Of a stretch of DNA of 64,000 bases, positions 27,466 through 36,284 are shown in pieces; the first letter of the stretch is position 1; each line of letters starts with the position of its first letter. Location of the stretch: contig QHSX01000038.1 in NCBI GenBank assembly GCA_003221695.1, positions 124,001-188,000 on the forward strand. The letters are read 5' to 3'. The notes under the pieces are model-generated. The model searched no databases. It was not told where the DNA came from and saw nothing but the letters and a program-made list of their open reading frames with translations. Made by a program: the position numbers and the translations under genes. Source of the stretch: Candidatus Rokuibacteriota bacterium (GTDB lineage: Bacteria > Methylomirabilota > Methylomirabilia > Rokubacteriales > CSP1-6).

Positions 27466-28350
27466 TTGCGTCGCCGCCTCCCCGAGGCGGTCCTGGGCGT
27501 GCTCTGGATCCTCCCGGCGCTCGTCCTGATCGCCGGCCTCATCCTCTACCCGGTCGCCTACGCGATCTGGCTCTCGCTCTTCGACAAGCACTCCTTCTTC
27601 CCAGCCGAGCGCTGGGTCGGTCTCGGCAACTACGCGCGGATCGCGGGCGACGCTGAGTTCTGGGACAGCCTGTGGAAGGGGGTCGTCTATGCGGGGGCGT
27701 CGACCGTCCTCCAGCTCGTCCTCGGCCTGGCCGCGGCGCTCGTGCTCCACCAGGCCTTCCGCGGGCGGACCGCGATCCGCGCGCTCGTCCTGTTCCCGTA
27801 CATGATTCCGACGATCGTGGCCGTCATCGTGTGGCGCTGGCTCCTCAACGAGACCTACGGTGTGGTGGACGACGTGCTCGTGCGCCTCCGGCTCGTCCGC
27901 GAGCCGGTCGTCTGGCTCGGCGTGGACCACATGATGACCTCGCTCATCGCGGTGAGCGTCTGGCAGTTCACGCCGTTCGTCGTCGTCAGTGTGCTCGCGC
28001 GCCTGCAGACGATCCCGCTCGAGCTCGGCGAGGCGGCGCGCGTGGACGGCGCGTCCGCGTGGGCGCGGTTCCGCCACATCACCCTGCCCCAGCTCCGGGG
28101 GGTGCTCTTCGTCGTGGTTCTCCTCCGCTCGATCTGGATGTTCACGAAGTTCGATACCGTATGGCTCTGGGGCGAGGGCGCCGGGGCGGGACGCGAGATC
28201 CGGACGCTGCCGATCTACGCGTACATGCGGACCTTCACCTATTACCAGGCGGGCTTCGGCGCCGCGCTCGCGGTGATCATGTTTCTCATGCTCATGGCCG
28301 CGACGCTCGTCTACTTCCGGCTCTTCTGGGGCGAGGAGGACGCGGCGTGA
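27466..28350 (+). CDS. sugar-type ABC transporter permease (MalF/UgpA type)
   Basis: A 294-residue six-helix permease. The likely start is the TTG two bases after the binding protein stop; a GTG at 27499 is the alternative. The long same-frame stretch upstream is a shadow of the binding protein gene. The family's EAA loop is clear: ELGEAARVDGASAWARFRHI, which contacts the ATPase, and the N-terminal LPEAVLGVLWILPALVLI opens the first helix. It pairs with the next permease to form the inner-membrane channel. Confidence 0.92.
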   Translation: MRRRLPEAVLGVLWILPALVLIAGLILYPVAYAIWLSLFDKHSFFPAERWVGLGNYARIAGDAEFWDSLWKGVVYAGASTVLQLVLGLAAALVLHQAFRGRTAIRALVLFPYMIPTIVAVIVWRWLLNETYGVVDDVLVRLRLVREPVVWLGVDHMMTSLIAVSVWQFTPFVVVSVLARLQTIPLELGEAARVDGASAWARFRHITLPQLRGVLFVVVLLRSIWMFTKFDTVWLWGEGAGAGREIRTLPIYAYMRTFTYYQAGFGAALAVIMFLMLMAATLVYFRLFWGEEDAA

Positions 28351-29174
28351 GGGGGCTCGCGTGGCGGGCGTTCGTCTACGCGGCCGCGTTCGGGCTCGCG
28401 GCCCAGGCGGTCCTGCCGCTCCTGTGGATGCTCTCCACGTCGCTCAAGCCGCCGCGCGAGGTCTTCGCCACGCCGCCGACGTTCGTGCCCGCCGCGCCGA
28501 CCCTCGAGAACTTCGCCCGCCTCGTGACGGACACCGCGTTCCTCACCTACTTCCGCAACAGCGTGGTCGTCGCGGGGCTGACGGTCGTCCTGACCATGGC
28601 GGTCGGCGCCCTCGGCGCCTATAGCCTGACGCGCTTCGCCTTCCCCGGGCGCGAAGCGGTCGCGCGGCTAGTCCTCTGCACCTACATGTTCGCGCCGATC
28701 ATGATCGTGATCCCGATCTACATCCTGGCCCGCCGCCTGTCCCTCGTGAACACCCACACGGCGCTCGTGCTCTCGTACTCGTCGTTCTGCCTGCCGTTCG
28801 CGCTGTGGCTCCTGCGCGCCTTCTTCGGCTCGATCCCCGTCTCGCTCGAGGAGGCGGCCCACGTGGACGGCGCGGGGCGCGGTCGTGCGGTGCTCCACAT
28901 CGTGTTGCCCCTCGCGCTGCCGGGCCTGATCGCGACGTCCATCTTCACGTTCACGCTGGCGTGGAACGACTACATCTTCACCCGCATCCTGATCGCCTCC
29001 GACGACCTCAAGACACTCCCCGTCGGCGTCCAGGACCTCTTCGCCGCCGCCGTCGTGGACTGGGGGCTCGTCATGGCGGCGGGCATGCTGATCACGATCC
29101 CCGCGCTCGCCTTCTTCATGGCGGTCCAGCGCCATCTCGTGGCGGGCTGGGGCACGGGAGGGCTCAAGGGATGA
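28347..29174 (+). CDS. sugar-type ABC transporter permease (MalG/UgpE type)
   Basis: A 275-residue permease starting with GTG that overlaps the previous stop (GTGA). The EAA loop reads SLEEAAHVDGAGRGRAVLHI, and FAWNDYIF-type sequence (TLAWNDYIFTRIL) follows, as is usual for the MalG partner. It completes the channel with the preceding permease. Its stop overlaps the start of the LLM oxidoreductase gene (ATGA), so import and that enzyme are probably made together. Confidence 0.93.
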   Translation: MRGLAWRAFVYAAAFGLAAQAVLPLLWMLSTSLKPPREVFATPPTFVPAAPTLENFARLVTDTAFLTYFRNSVVVAGLTVVLTMAVGALGAYSLTRFAFPGREAVARLVLCTYMFAPIMIVIPIYILARRLSLVNTHTALVLSYSSFCLPFALWLLRAFFGSIPVSLEEAAHVDGAGRGRAVLHIVLPLALPGLIATSIFTFTLAWNDYIFTRILIASDDLKTLPVGVQDLFAAAVVDWGLVMAAGMLITIPALAFFMAVQRHLVAGWGTGGLKG

Positions 29175-30121
29175 CGACTCGCTTCGGGTTTTCGCTCCAG
29201 GGGCGCGGCGCGCTCGCCGACCGCGACGCGATCACGACGCTCGCCCTGCGCGCCGAGAGGCTCGGCTTCGACTCAGTCTTCGTCACCGACCGACTGCTGA
29301 TCCCGGTGCAGAGCGCGTCGCGGTACCCGTACTCGGCGACCGGGGCCTTCCCGCTCGGCCCGGACGAGCCCTGGCTCGAGCCCCTGACCGCCGTCACGTA
29401 TCTCGCGACGGTGACGGCGCGCATCAGCGTCGGCACGAGCGTCCTCGTGATCCCGTATCGGAACCCGGTCGTCACCGCCAAGGCGCTCGCCACGGCGGAC
29501 TACCTCTCCGGCGGCCGGGTGATCCTCGGTGCCGGCATTGGCTGGTGGCGCGAGGAGTTCGAGGGGCTCGGCGTGCCGTTCGCGGACCGCGCCGCCCGGA
29601 CGGTCGAGTATCTCAGGCTCATGCGGGAGATCTGGACGAAGCCGCGCGTCGTGTTCGAGGGACGGTTCGCGCGCATTTCCGAGGCGGGCGGCGTCCGTCC
29701 GCACCCCGTGCAGCGGCCACATATCCCGATCTGGATCGGCGGTCACAGCGAAGCCGCGCTCCATCGCGTCGTGGAGATCGCCGACGGGTGGCACCCGCTC
29801 GGGCTCCGTCCGCCCGTCACCCTCTACCCGGCGGAGATGGCGGCGGCGGTGCGGCGACTCCGGGACATGGCGGCGGCCGCGGGCCGCGACCCCAAGACGA
29901 TCACGATCACCTTCAAGGGCCCCCTGAAGTTCGCCGCCGGCGCCGGTGCGGACCGCCCGCCGCTCACGGGGTCGGCGGCGCAGATCGCCGAGGATCTCTC
30001 TGCGTACGTCGCGGCGGGGGTCGAGCACTTCGTCCTGGATTTCTCGGTTCCGACCGTCCCCGAGATGTTGGATGTCCTGGCGCGGGTCGCCGCGGATGTC
30101 CGCCCGCGAGTTGGCGTATGA
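29171..30121 (+). CDS. LLM-class F420/flavin-dependent oxidoreductase
   Basis: A 316-residue luciferase-like protein: MTTRFGFSLQGRG, ALRAERLGFDSVFVTDRLL, ISVGTSVLVIPYRNPVV and GGRVILGAGIGWWREEFEGLG are the standard order in the F420-dependent branch, ending with WIGGHSEAALHRVVEIADGW. It probably oxidises or reduces the compound brought in by the transporter whose genes it overlaps, although the substrate is unknown. The ATGA overlap with the permease gene is strong evidence for one operon. Confidence 0.9.
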   Translation: MTTRFGFSLQGRGALADRDAITTLALRAERLGFDSVFVTDRLLIPVQSASRYPYSATGAFPLGPDEPWLEPLTAVTYLATVTARISVGTSVLVIPYRNPVVTAKALATADYLSGGRVILGAGIGWWREEFEGLGVPFADRAARTVEYLRLMREIWTKPRVVFEGRFARISEAGGVRPHPVQRPHIPIWIGGHSEAALHRVVEIADGWHPLGLRPPVTLYPAEMAAAVRRLRDMAAAAGRDPKTITITFKGPLKFAAGAGADRPPLTGSAAQIAEDLSAYVAAGVEHFVLDFSVPTVPEMLDVLARVAADVRPRVGV

Positions 30122-30168
30122 TGACCCCGCTCTCGCGCCGGCAGCGTGTTTGGGTATGATGGCACGGG

Positions 30169-30516
30169 ATGAACCGCGGGCTCCGCCACCTCGCGCTCCG
30201 GACCCGGGACCTCGGGCGCACCGAGCGCTTCTACCTCGACGTCCTCGGGCTCAAGACCGCATTCCTGCACGAGGGGATGGTCTTCCTCGAGACCCCGGGG
30301 GGCCACGACCTCCTGAACTTCGTCGAGAGCCGCCGGACCTTCGACGCCACCGCCGGCGGCCTCGACCACTTCGGCGTCCGCTTTCCGCGCGCCGAGTGGA
30401 GGAGGGTCCGCGAGCGAGTGAAGCGCGCCGGCGTCAAGATCCGCGGCCGTCGTGGGGACACGGCCATCTATATCGAAGACCCGAACGGCTACACGGTCGA
30501 GCTCTACTGCGACTGA
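30169..30516 (+). CDS. VOC (glyoxalase/dioxygenase) superfamily protein
   Basis: A 115-residue single-domain vicinal-oxygen-chelate protein: LRHLALRTRDLGRTERFYLDVLGL at the start, GLDHFGVRF in the middle and DPNGYTVELYCD at the end give the two beta-alpha-beta-beta-beta modules, with His6, His59-type and Glu near the C-terminus as metal ligands. Such proteins act as glyoxalases, ring-cleavage dioxygenases or resistance proteins; the reaction is not determined. It follows the LLM oxidoreductase by 47 bases and may belong to the same operon. Confidence 0.88.
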   Translation: MNRGLRHLALRTRDLGRTERFYLDVLGLKTAFLHEGMVFLETPGGHDLLNFVESRRTFDATAGGLDHFGVRFPRAEWRRVRERVKRAGVKIRGRRGDTAIYIEDPNGYTVELYCD

Positions 30517-30561
30517 TCCCCCGCGCACGTGGGCCCGCGCCTCGAGGGGGAGGACACCGTC

Positions 30562-30648
30562 ATGACCAAGCTCGGCTTCCAGGTCCTGAACGCGGGACCG
30601 CTCGCGACCCGTGAGCACGTCGTCGAGCCCGCACCTCGGGCGCGTTGA
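30562..30648 (+). pseudogene. possible truncated start of a third LLM-type oxidoreductase
   Basis: After GGGGGAGG an ATG opens 28 codons reading MTKLGFQVLNAGPLATREHV and then an unrelated Pro/Arg-rich end. The start resembles the first strand of luciferase-like oxidoreductases, of which a full copy lies 400 bases upstream, but the frame soon stops. It is best read as a remnant left by a deletion; a short functional peptide cannot be excluded. Confidence 0.35.
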
Positions 30649-30685
30649 CCCGGCCGGCGAACCGCTGCGCCATCAGCCGCGCACG

Positions 30686-31249
30686 TCAGCAGTTCATGTA
30701 CTTCGGCGTGACGAGCGGCTTCTCCGTCCCGTCGGCGGCCCAGGTCTTGCGCTTCAACCCCGCGAGGTCCTTCCCGTAGACGTGGATCTCGACGGTGTCG
30801 CGCTCGGTCGGGTTCTGCATCGCGTGCACTTCATCCCCGGGGACGAGGCACGAGACGGCGCCCGGCGCGTGGCGCATGACCGTCTTCACCTCGAGCTTCG
30901 CCCGGCCGCCCCCGACGCCTTCTTCGACGCGGTAGCGCGTTTCCTCGATCTCGTTGTCGATGACGCCGATCACGCCCCACGTCTCGTGGTTGTGCGCCGC
31001 GGCGGCCTCCCCGGGGCCCCAGACGACCGACGTCACGTTGAAACGGGGCGCGCGGTGGAGCATGTAACGGCCGCGCTTCTGGCCCGGCGGACGCCGGCGG
31101 AATTCGACCGGCACGACGTGGGGGTCCTTGACGAGCTTCGCCAGGAGCGGCGCGACGCGCGCGGTGATGACGAGCGGGGAGGTCTCGTCCCGCGTGAGGC
31201 GGTCGAGGTCGGAGACGAAGTTCTCCAGTGTGTAAGCCGCCGTCGCCAT
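30686..31249 (-). CDS. cysteine dioxygenase family (cupin) thiol dioxygenase
   Basis: A 187-residue cupin with the three-histidine iron site of cysteine and 3-mercaptopropionate dioxygenases: His86 and His88 in HNHETWGVIGVI and His142 in GDEVHAMQNP. TAGGAGG precedes the start. It adds oxygen to a thiol (cysteine to cysteinesulfinate, or 3-mercaptopropionate to its sulfinate). It is the last gene of an operon with a mercaptopyruvate-type sulfurtransferase (8-base gap) and a four-domain rhodanese, which together point to breakdown or detoxification of sulfur amino acids and sulfane sulfur. Confidence 0.9.
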   Translation of the reverse strand: MATAAYTLENFVSDLDRLTRDETSPLVITARVAPLLAKLVKDPHVVPVEFRRRPPGQKRGRYMLHRAPRFNVTSVVWGPGEAAAAHNHETWGVIGVIDNEIEETRYRVEEGVGGGRAKLEVKTVMRHAPGAVSCLVPGDEVHAMQNPTERDTVEIHVYGKDLAGLKRKTWAADGTEKPLVTPKYMNC

Positions 31250-31257
31250 GGATCCTC

Positions 31258-32097
31258 CTATCGCTCCACCGGAGTGTCGGGGCGCCTACCCCATTCTGTC
31301 CACGATCCGTCGTAGACCGCAACCCGCTCCCGCCCGAGGAGATAGAGCCCGAAGGCCAGCACTGAGGCGGTGATGCCCGAGCCGCACGTCGTGACCACGG
31401 GACGGTCGAGGTCGACGCCCGCGGTCTCGAAGGCGCGCCGCAGCGCGTCGAGTCCGAGGAGCGTGCCGTCCTTCGCGTGGAGGAGCTCGTACGGCAGGTT
31501 GAGGCTGCCCGGAATGTGGCCGGGGCGGAGCCCCGGGCGCGGCTCGGGCTCGGTGCCGACGAAACGCCCGTGCGAGCGCGCGTCGAGCACCTGCTCGCGG
31601 CGGTGCGTGAGGTTCGCGCGCATCTGCTCCAAATCGCGTACGAGGCGCCGCTGGAGGCGGCCCGTGTAGCGTCGCGGCCGGGGCGCGGGCAGGCCTGACT
31701 CGACGGGCCGCCCCTCGGCGCGCCACTTCGGGAAGCCTCCGTCGAGAACGGCGACCCGCGCGTGGCCGAACGCGCGGAACGTCCACCACACGCGCGCCGC
31801 GCTGACGACCCCGCGCGTGTCGTAGACGACGACCCAGTCGGCGTTCGCGATCCCCAGCCGGCCGACGCGCTCCGCGAAAATCCAGGCGCTCGGCAGCATG
31901 TGCGGCAGGGGCGTGCTCGGGTCGGCGATCTCGTCGATGTCGAAGAACGCGGCGCCGGGGACGTGCACCTCGACGAACTCCTCGAAAGCCTCCCGCTTGA
32001 GCTCGGGCATGTGCCACGAGCCGTCCAGCACGCGTAGACCGCGGCGGCCGACGTTCGCGGCGAGCCACTCGGTCGTGACGAGGGCCGGGAGCTTCAC
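31258..32097 (-). CDS. sseA: thiosulfate/3-mercaptopyruvate sulfurtransferase
   Basis: A 279-residue two-domain rhodanese of normal SseA length, starting with a GTG that overlaps the stop of the preceding rhodanese gene (GTGA). The inactive first domain holds VLDGSWHMP and HVPGAAFFDIDEIADP, the latter a signature of this group; the second domain has the catalytic Cys238 in TTCGSGITAS, a loop closer to mercaptopyruvate than thiosulfate sulfurtransferases. It moves sulfane sulfur to a thiol or cyanide acceptor. Confidence 0.93.
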   Translation of the reverse strand: MKLPALVTTEWLAANVGRRGLRVLDGSWHMPELKREAFEEFVEVHVPGAAFFDIDEIADPSTPLPHMLPSAWIFAERVGRLGIANADWVVVYDTRGVVSAARVWWTFRAFGHARVAVLDGGFPKWRAEGRPVESGLPAPRPRRYTGRLQRRLVRDLEQMRANLTHRREQVLDARSHGRFVGTEPEPRPGLRPGHIPGSLNLPYELLHAKDGTLLGLDALRRAFETAGVDLDRPVVTTCGSGITASVLAFGLYLLGRERVAVYDGSWTEWGRRPDTPVER

Positions 32098-33662
32098 AGG
32101 AGCCGGCTCCGGCTGTGTCCCGCGGCGTCGAGCTCCGCTTCCCAGCTGAGGTAGCGCTCCATCGCGGCGCGTCCGCGCTCGTAGGGCTTGAGCACCACGT
32201 CGTCGGGCTCGTCGCCGAGCCGCGTCGGGCCGCTCTCGACGGCGCCCGCCGCCTCGACCCACGCGCGCGTGCCCCCTTCGAGGACGCTCACGGCGGTATA
32301 GCCCAGGCGCCCGAGCGTCGCAGCGGCGAGGGTCGAGGCAAAGCCGTCGGCGCAGGTGACGATGATCGGCGCCTGCCGGTCCGGCGCGACCGTGCCGATC
32401 GTCCACTCGAGCCGACTGCGACAGAGCCACCAGGCGCCCGGCATGTGGCCACGCGCGTACGCGTCGCTCTGGTCCACGCTCACGATCAGGGCCGGGCCGA
32501 GGTCGCCGGGGCTGACGCGCGCGACGCGCGCGCGGGCGGTCTCCCAGCCAACGGGCACGGCGAGGGGGAGTCCCGTCTCGACGGCGCCGCCGTCGGCGGT
32601 CCATGCGGGCAGGCCCCCGGCCAGCACGGCGACGTCCGGGAGCCCCATGCGGCGGAGCCACGAGGCCGTCATCACGGAGCGCGCGAAGCCGTCGCAGACG
32701 AGGACAATGGACGCGGCGCGGACCGCGACGTACTCGTCGGTCGCCTGCACCGCCTGGCCCCCGGGCGCCCAGACGGCGCCGGCGACGTGGCCCGCGGCGT
32801 ACTCGTCGGCCGTCCGGACGTCGAGGACGTAGAGGTTCTGGTCCTCGCGCCTGGCGAGACGCGCGGCGAGCGCGCGGGGCGAGACGAAGGGGATCCCGTC
32901 CTCGGCCGCGACGCGCTTCGCCGCCAGGGCCGCGACGGCGCGGCTCCGCGCCGAGGGCGCGGGCGCCCAGCGCGCCGCGCCGCGCTCGAGCGTGAGTCCC
33001 GCGAGCTCCCAGCCCATCGTGCCGTTCTCGAGCACGACGACGGGGTTGGCGAGCTGCATGCGCCGCAGCGACTCGGCTCCGATATAGGAGCGCGTCCGAC
33101 CGCCGCAGTGGACGACGATCGTCGTCTCGGGGTGTCTGACCAGCTCCGCGATGCGGACGACCAGCTCGCCGCCCGGGACGCTCCAGGCCCCGGGGAGAGA
33201 GCCTCGCGCGTACTCCTCGGGTGTCCGCGCGTCGACGATCACCAGGTCGTCGCCGCGCTCGATCCGCTCCCAGAGCTCGAGGGGCGTGAGCTGCGGCGTC
33301 TTGTGCTCGTGCAGGACGCGCTCGCCGAAGACCTTGCTCGGCACGTTGATGCCCTCGACGAGCGGACGCCCTTCGCTCCGCCAGCCGGCGAGACCGCCGG
33401 CGAGAAGCCGCACGTCGGTGTAACCGATTTCGCCGAGCGTCGGCAGCGTCAACGCGGCGAGCCGCCCGTCCTCGTCCGAGACGACCAGGGGCGTCGCGCG
33501 TGCGGGGACGAGCGCGGGGAGCCGGAACTCCACGAGGCGCCGCGGGAGGGACGTGGCACGATAGATGTGACCCCGCTCGTAGGCCGCCTTCTCGCGCACG
33601 TCGAGCAGGGCGTGGGGCGTCGAGGATTGCATCAGCCGGGCGAGGTCGCCAGACGCGATCAT
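32094..33662 (-). CDS. four-domain (tandem) rhodanese protein
   Basis: A 522-residue protein made of four rhodanese domains in tandem. Domain 1 (about 5-100) lacks the active cysteine: the loop reads VVSDEDGRLAA. Domains 2, 3 and 4 have one each: Cys186 in VVHCGGRTRS, Cys323 in LVCDGFARS and Cys437 in VTCADGFAS. Each domain also shows the LLDVR/VDARTPEEY/LDVRTADEY-type strand and an AGHVAGA-type turn. It probably relays persulfide sulfur between domains. The start at 33662 has no clear ribosome site. First gene of the operon with SseA and the thiol dioxygenase; divergent from an MFS exporter. Confidence 0.9.
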   Translation of the reverse strand: MIASGDLARLMQSSTPHALLDVREKAAYERGHIYRATSLPRRLVEFRLPALVPARATPLVVSDEDGRLAALTLPTLGEIGYTDVRLLAGGLAGWRSEGRPLVEGINVPSKVFGERVLHEHKTPQLTPLELWERIERGDDLVIVDARTPEEYARGSLPGAWSVPGGELVVRIAELVRHPETTIVVHCGGRTRSYIGAESLRRMQLANPVVVLENGTMGWELAGLTLERGAARWAPAPSARSRAVAALAAKRVAAEDGIPFVSPRALAARLARREDQNLYVLDVRTADEYAAGHVAGAVWAPGGQAVQATDEYVAVRAASIVLVCDGFARSVMTASWLRRMGLPDVAVLAGGLPAWTADGGAVETGLPLAVPVGWETARARVARVSPGDLGPALIVSVDQSDAYARGHMPGAWWLCRSRLEWTIGTVAPDRQAPIIVTCADGFASTLAAATLGRLGYTAVSVLEGGTRAWVEAAGAVESGPTRLGDEPDDVVLKPYERGRAAMERYLSWEAELDAAGHSRSRLL

Positions 33663-33716
33663 GCTGGGCGCCCATCTTGCCTTCGCGGCCGGAACCGCGC
33701 AAGCTGGAAACACGCG

Positions 33717-34934
33717 ATGCCCTTTCCCCAGGCGCTGCGCGCGCTCAACCACCGTGATTTCCGTTTCTTCTGGGGCGGTCAGCTCGTCTCGCTGATCGGC
33801 ACGTGGATGCAATCCGTGGCCCAGTCGTGGCTCGTGCTGCAGCTGACCGGCTCGCCGCTCAAGCTCGGGCTCATCGGCACGTTCCAGTTCGCCCCGGTCC
33901 TCCTGTTCTCGGTCGTCGCGGGCGCGATCGCCGACCGCCTGCCCAAGCGCCGGCTGATCCTCGCCACCCAGGCGGTCCTCGCCCTCCAGGCGTTCAGCAT
34001 CACGGTGCTCGTCTGGAGCGGACAGGTCCAGTACTGGCACGTCGCCGTCCTGGCGCTGCTCCTGGGCTGCGCGAACGTGATCGACATGCCGACGCGCCAG
34101 GCTTTCGTCGTCGAGATGGTCGGCAGGGACGACCTGGTGAACGCGGTCGCCCTCAACTCCGCCGCCTTCAACGGCGCGCGCATCGTGGGCCCAGCGGTGG
34201 CCGGCCTCCTGATCGGGCGCTTCGGCTTGGTCCCCGCGTTCGTGCTCAACGGCCTCTCCTTCCTCGTGGTGATCGGCGCGCTGCGCCTCGTCCACGCGGA
34301 GGGCGCGCCGCGGCCGCGCACGGCGGCGACGGTGAGCCAGGAGGTTCGGGAGGGGCTCCGCTACGCGCTCGGCACGTCGCGGATCGCGCTGGTCCTCGGC
34401 CTCGTGTTGGTTGTGAGCCTCTGCGTCTTCAACTTCACGATCTTCGTCCCTCTCGTCGCGCGGAACGTCCTCGGGCTGGGCGCCGAGGGGTTCGGCTTCC
34501 TCATGGCGGCGCTCGGGGTCGGTGCCGTGGCGGGGGCGCTGTCGCTGGCGACCCTCGGCGGCCGCCAGACCCCGCTCCGGACGATCCTTGTCGCGGGCGT
34601 CCTCTCCTGCCTCGCGCTCGTGGCGCTCGCCACCACCGCCGAGTTCCACGCGGCCGTGGTCCTTCTCTTTCAAATCGGCTTCTTCTCGATCGTCTTCATG
34701 GCGAGCTGCAACACGACGCTACAGCTCGGGGCACCCGACGCCCTCCGCGGTCGCGTGATGAGCTTCTACGCGCTGGCCTTCGGCGGCGCCTTTCCGCTCG
34801 GCGCGTTCATGATCGGCGCGATGGCCGAGGCGTTCGGAGTGCCGACGGCGCTTGTCGTGGCCGGGAGCGCCGGCCTCGTCGGCATGGCGGCGGTCCTTCT
34901 CTGGTGGCGCGCGCGGCGGCTCAGCAGCTCTTGA
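33717..34934 (+). CDS. MFS transporter, EntS/MFS_3-type exporter
   Basis: A 405-residue twelve-helix transporter: MPFPQALRALNHRDFRFFWGGQ and SLIGTWMQSVAQSWLVLQLT are the standard opening of the enterobactin-exporter-like group, with GAIADRLPKRRLIL as the loop 2-3 motif and the mirrored GAPDALRGRVMSFYAL in the second half. The long frame open upstream is antisense to the rhodanese gene. It likely exports a small hydrophobic compound by proton exchange. Its last 14 bases overlap the convergent oxidoreductase gene. Confidence 0.9.
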   Translation: MPFPQALRALNHRDFRFFWGGQLVSLIGTWMQSVAQSWLVLQLTGSPLKLGLIGTFQFAPVLLFSVVAGAIADRLPKRRLILATQAVLALQAFSITVLVWSGQVQYWHVAVLALLLGCANVIDMPTRQAFVVEMVGRDDLVNAVALNSAAFNGARIVGPAVAGLLIGRFGLVPAFVLNGLSFLVVIGALRLVHAEGAPRPRTAATVSQEVREGLRYALGTSRIALVLGLVLVVSLCVFNFTIFVPLVARNVLGLGAEGFGFLMAALGVGAVAGALSLATLGGRQTPLRTILVAGVLSCLALVALATTAEFHAAVVLLFQIGFFSIVFMASCNTTLQLGAPDALRGRVMSFYALAFGGAFPLGAFMIGAMAEAFGVPTALVVAGSAGLVGMAAVLLWWRARRLSSS

Positions 34935-35949
34935 CGGTTAGGTCGTCGCCGACCCTCACGACGAGCTTGCCGAAGTTCCTGCCGCGCAGGAGGCCGAGGA
35001 ACGCCTCCGGGGCGTTCTCCAGACCGACGACGATGTCCTCCCGGTACCGGAGCCTGCCCTCGCGGAGCCATTGGGTCGCGTCGCGGTGGAAGTCGGCGAA
35101 GCGGTCGGCGTGGTCGGAGACGATGAAGCCCCGGATGAGCGCCCGGTTGACGAGGAGCGGGAAGGGGTTCGGGCCGGGCGGGAGCTCCGTGACGTTGTAC
35201 TGCGAGATCAGGCCGCAGAGCGGAATGCGCGCGAACGGGTTGATGAGTCGCAAGACGGCGGCGAGGACGTCGCCGCCGACGTTGTCGAAGTAGACGTCGA
35301 TCCCCGTCGGGCACGCTTTCTGGAGCGCGGGCACGAGGGGCTCGGCCCGGTAGTTCACGCAGGCGTCGAAGCCGAGCTCTTTCACGACGAACTCGCACTT
35401 CGCCGGCGCGCCTGCCACCCCGACTGCGCGGCACCCACGGATCTTCGCGAGCTGCCCGACCACCGAGCCGACGGCGCCGGCCGCGGCGGAGACGACGACC
35501 GTTTCGCCCGGCTTGGGCTGGCCGATGTCGAGGAGGCCGACGTATGCCGTCATCCCGGGCATGCCGAGGACGCCGAGCGCCGTGGAAAGCGGCGCCGCCT
35601 TCGGATCGAGCTTGCGCATGCCGGCCCCGCGGGAGAGGGCGTACGCCTGCCAGCCGGTCGGACCGACGACGAAGCTCCCCGTCGGGAACGCGGGGTGGCT
35701 CGAGGCGATGACTTCACTGACGGCCCCGCCGACCATGGGCTTGCCGAGCTCGGCGGGCTGGGCGTACGACTTCACGTCGTTCATCCGCCCGCGCATGTAG
35801 GGGTCGAGCGAGAGGTAAATCGTCCGGCACAGAAACTCGCCCTCCCCGGGGGAGGGCGCGGGCGACTCGACGAGCTCGAAGTCGGAGATCCTGGGCTCGC
35901 CCTTGGGGCGGCTCCGGAGCAGCACCTGGCGGTTCAATAAGTTTTGCAT
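34921..35949 (-). CDS. NADP-dependent alkenal/one oxidoreductase (CurA-like MDR)
   Basis: A 342-residue zinc-free medium-chain reductase of the leukotriene B4 dehydrogenase/CurA group: LLNRQVLLRSRPKGEP, YLSLDPYMRGRM, VVGPTGWQAYAL and the nucleotide loop VSAAAGAVGSVVGQLAKIRGC, followed by YFDNVGGDVLAAVLRLINPFARIPLCG. It reduces the double bond of alpha,beta-unsaturated ketones or aldehydes with NADPH. It is transcribed alone and converges on the MFS gene. Confidence 0.93.
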   Translation of the reverse strand: MQNLLNRQVLLRSRPKGEPRISDFELVESPAPSPGEGEFLCRTIYLSLDPYMRGRMNDVKSYAQPAELGKPMVGGAVSEVIASSHPAFPTGSFVVGPTGWQAYALSRGAGMRKLDPKAAPLSTALGVLGMPGMTAYVGLLDIGQPKPGETVVVSAAAGAVGSVVGQLAKIRGCRAVGVAGAPAKCEFVVKELGFDACVNYRAEPLVPALQKACPTGIDVYFDNVGGDVLAAVLRLINPFARIPLCGLISQYNVTELPPGPNPFPLLVNRALIRGFIVSDHADRFADFHRDATQWLREGRLRYREDIVVGLENAPEAFLGLLRGRNFGKLVVRVGDDLTVKSC

Positions 35950-36008
35950 GGGGCTGAGGGTACACTAGAGTAGAGGGAGATGGCGATGCGTAGCCTCGCC
36001 AGAGACCG

Positions 36009-36254
36009 GTGACGGAGTTCATTCCGGACACCCCGTCCGTCGCCCGCGCGTACTGTCCAGGCTGTGAACCCGACGCTGATCCAAGCCTGGAGATCCTCGA
36101 CGTGCGCTGGTGCGAGTCCCATGCACCGCCGCGCGACGGCGCTGACGACGAGGTGGTGACCGCGGCGGCCTATCTCTCCGGTAGCGCCGAGGCCGGCGGC
36201 GACGACAACCGCCGCTGGTGCGAAGTCCTCCACGGGCGGCGCCGCCGCCGCTAG
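36009..36254 (+). CDS. small cysteine-containing protein, uncharacterised
   Basis: An 81-residue frame from a GTG. It contains YCPGC near the start, RWCESH in the middle and RWCEVLHGR near the end, an acidic middle and an Arg-rich tail. The regular placing of cysteines and histidine suggests a metal site rather than a chance frame, but the ribosome site is weak and no family was recognised. Neighbours are an oxidoreductase upstream (opposite strand) and the convergent HAD phosphatase. Confidence 0.5.
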   Translation: MTEFIPDTPSVARAYCPGCEPDADPSLEILDVRWCESHAPPRDGADDEVVTAAAYLSGSAEAGGDDNRRWCEVLHGRRRRR

Positions 36255-36284
36255 TTCATCGAAGGGGCCGGCTCGACCGGTCGC

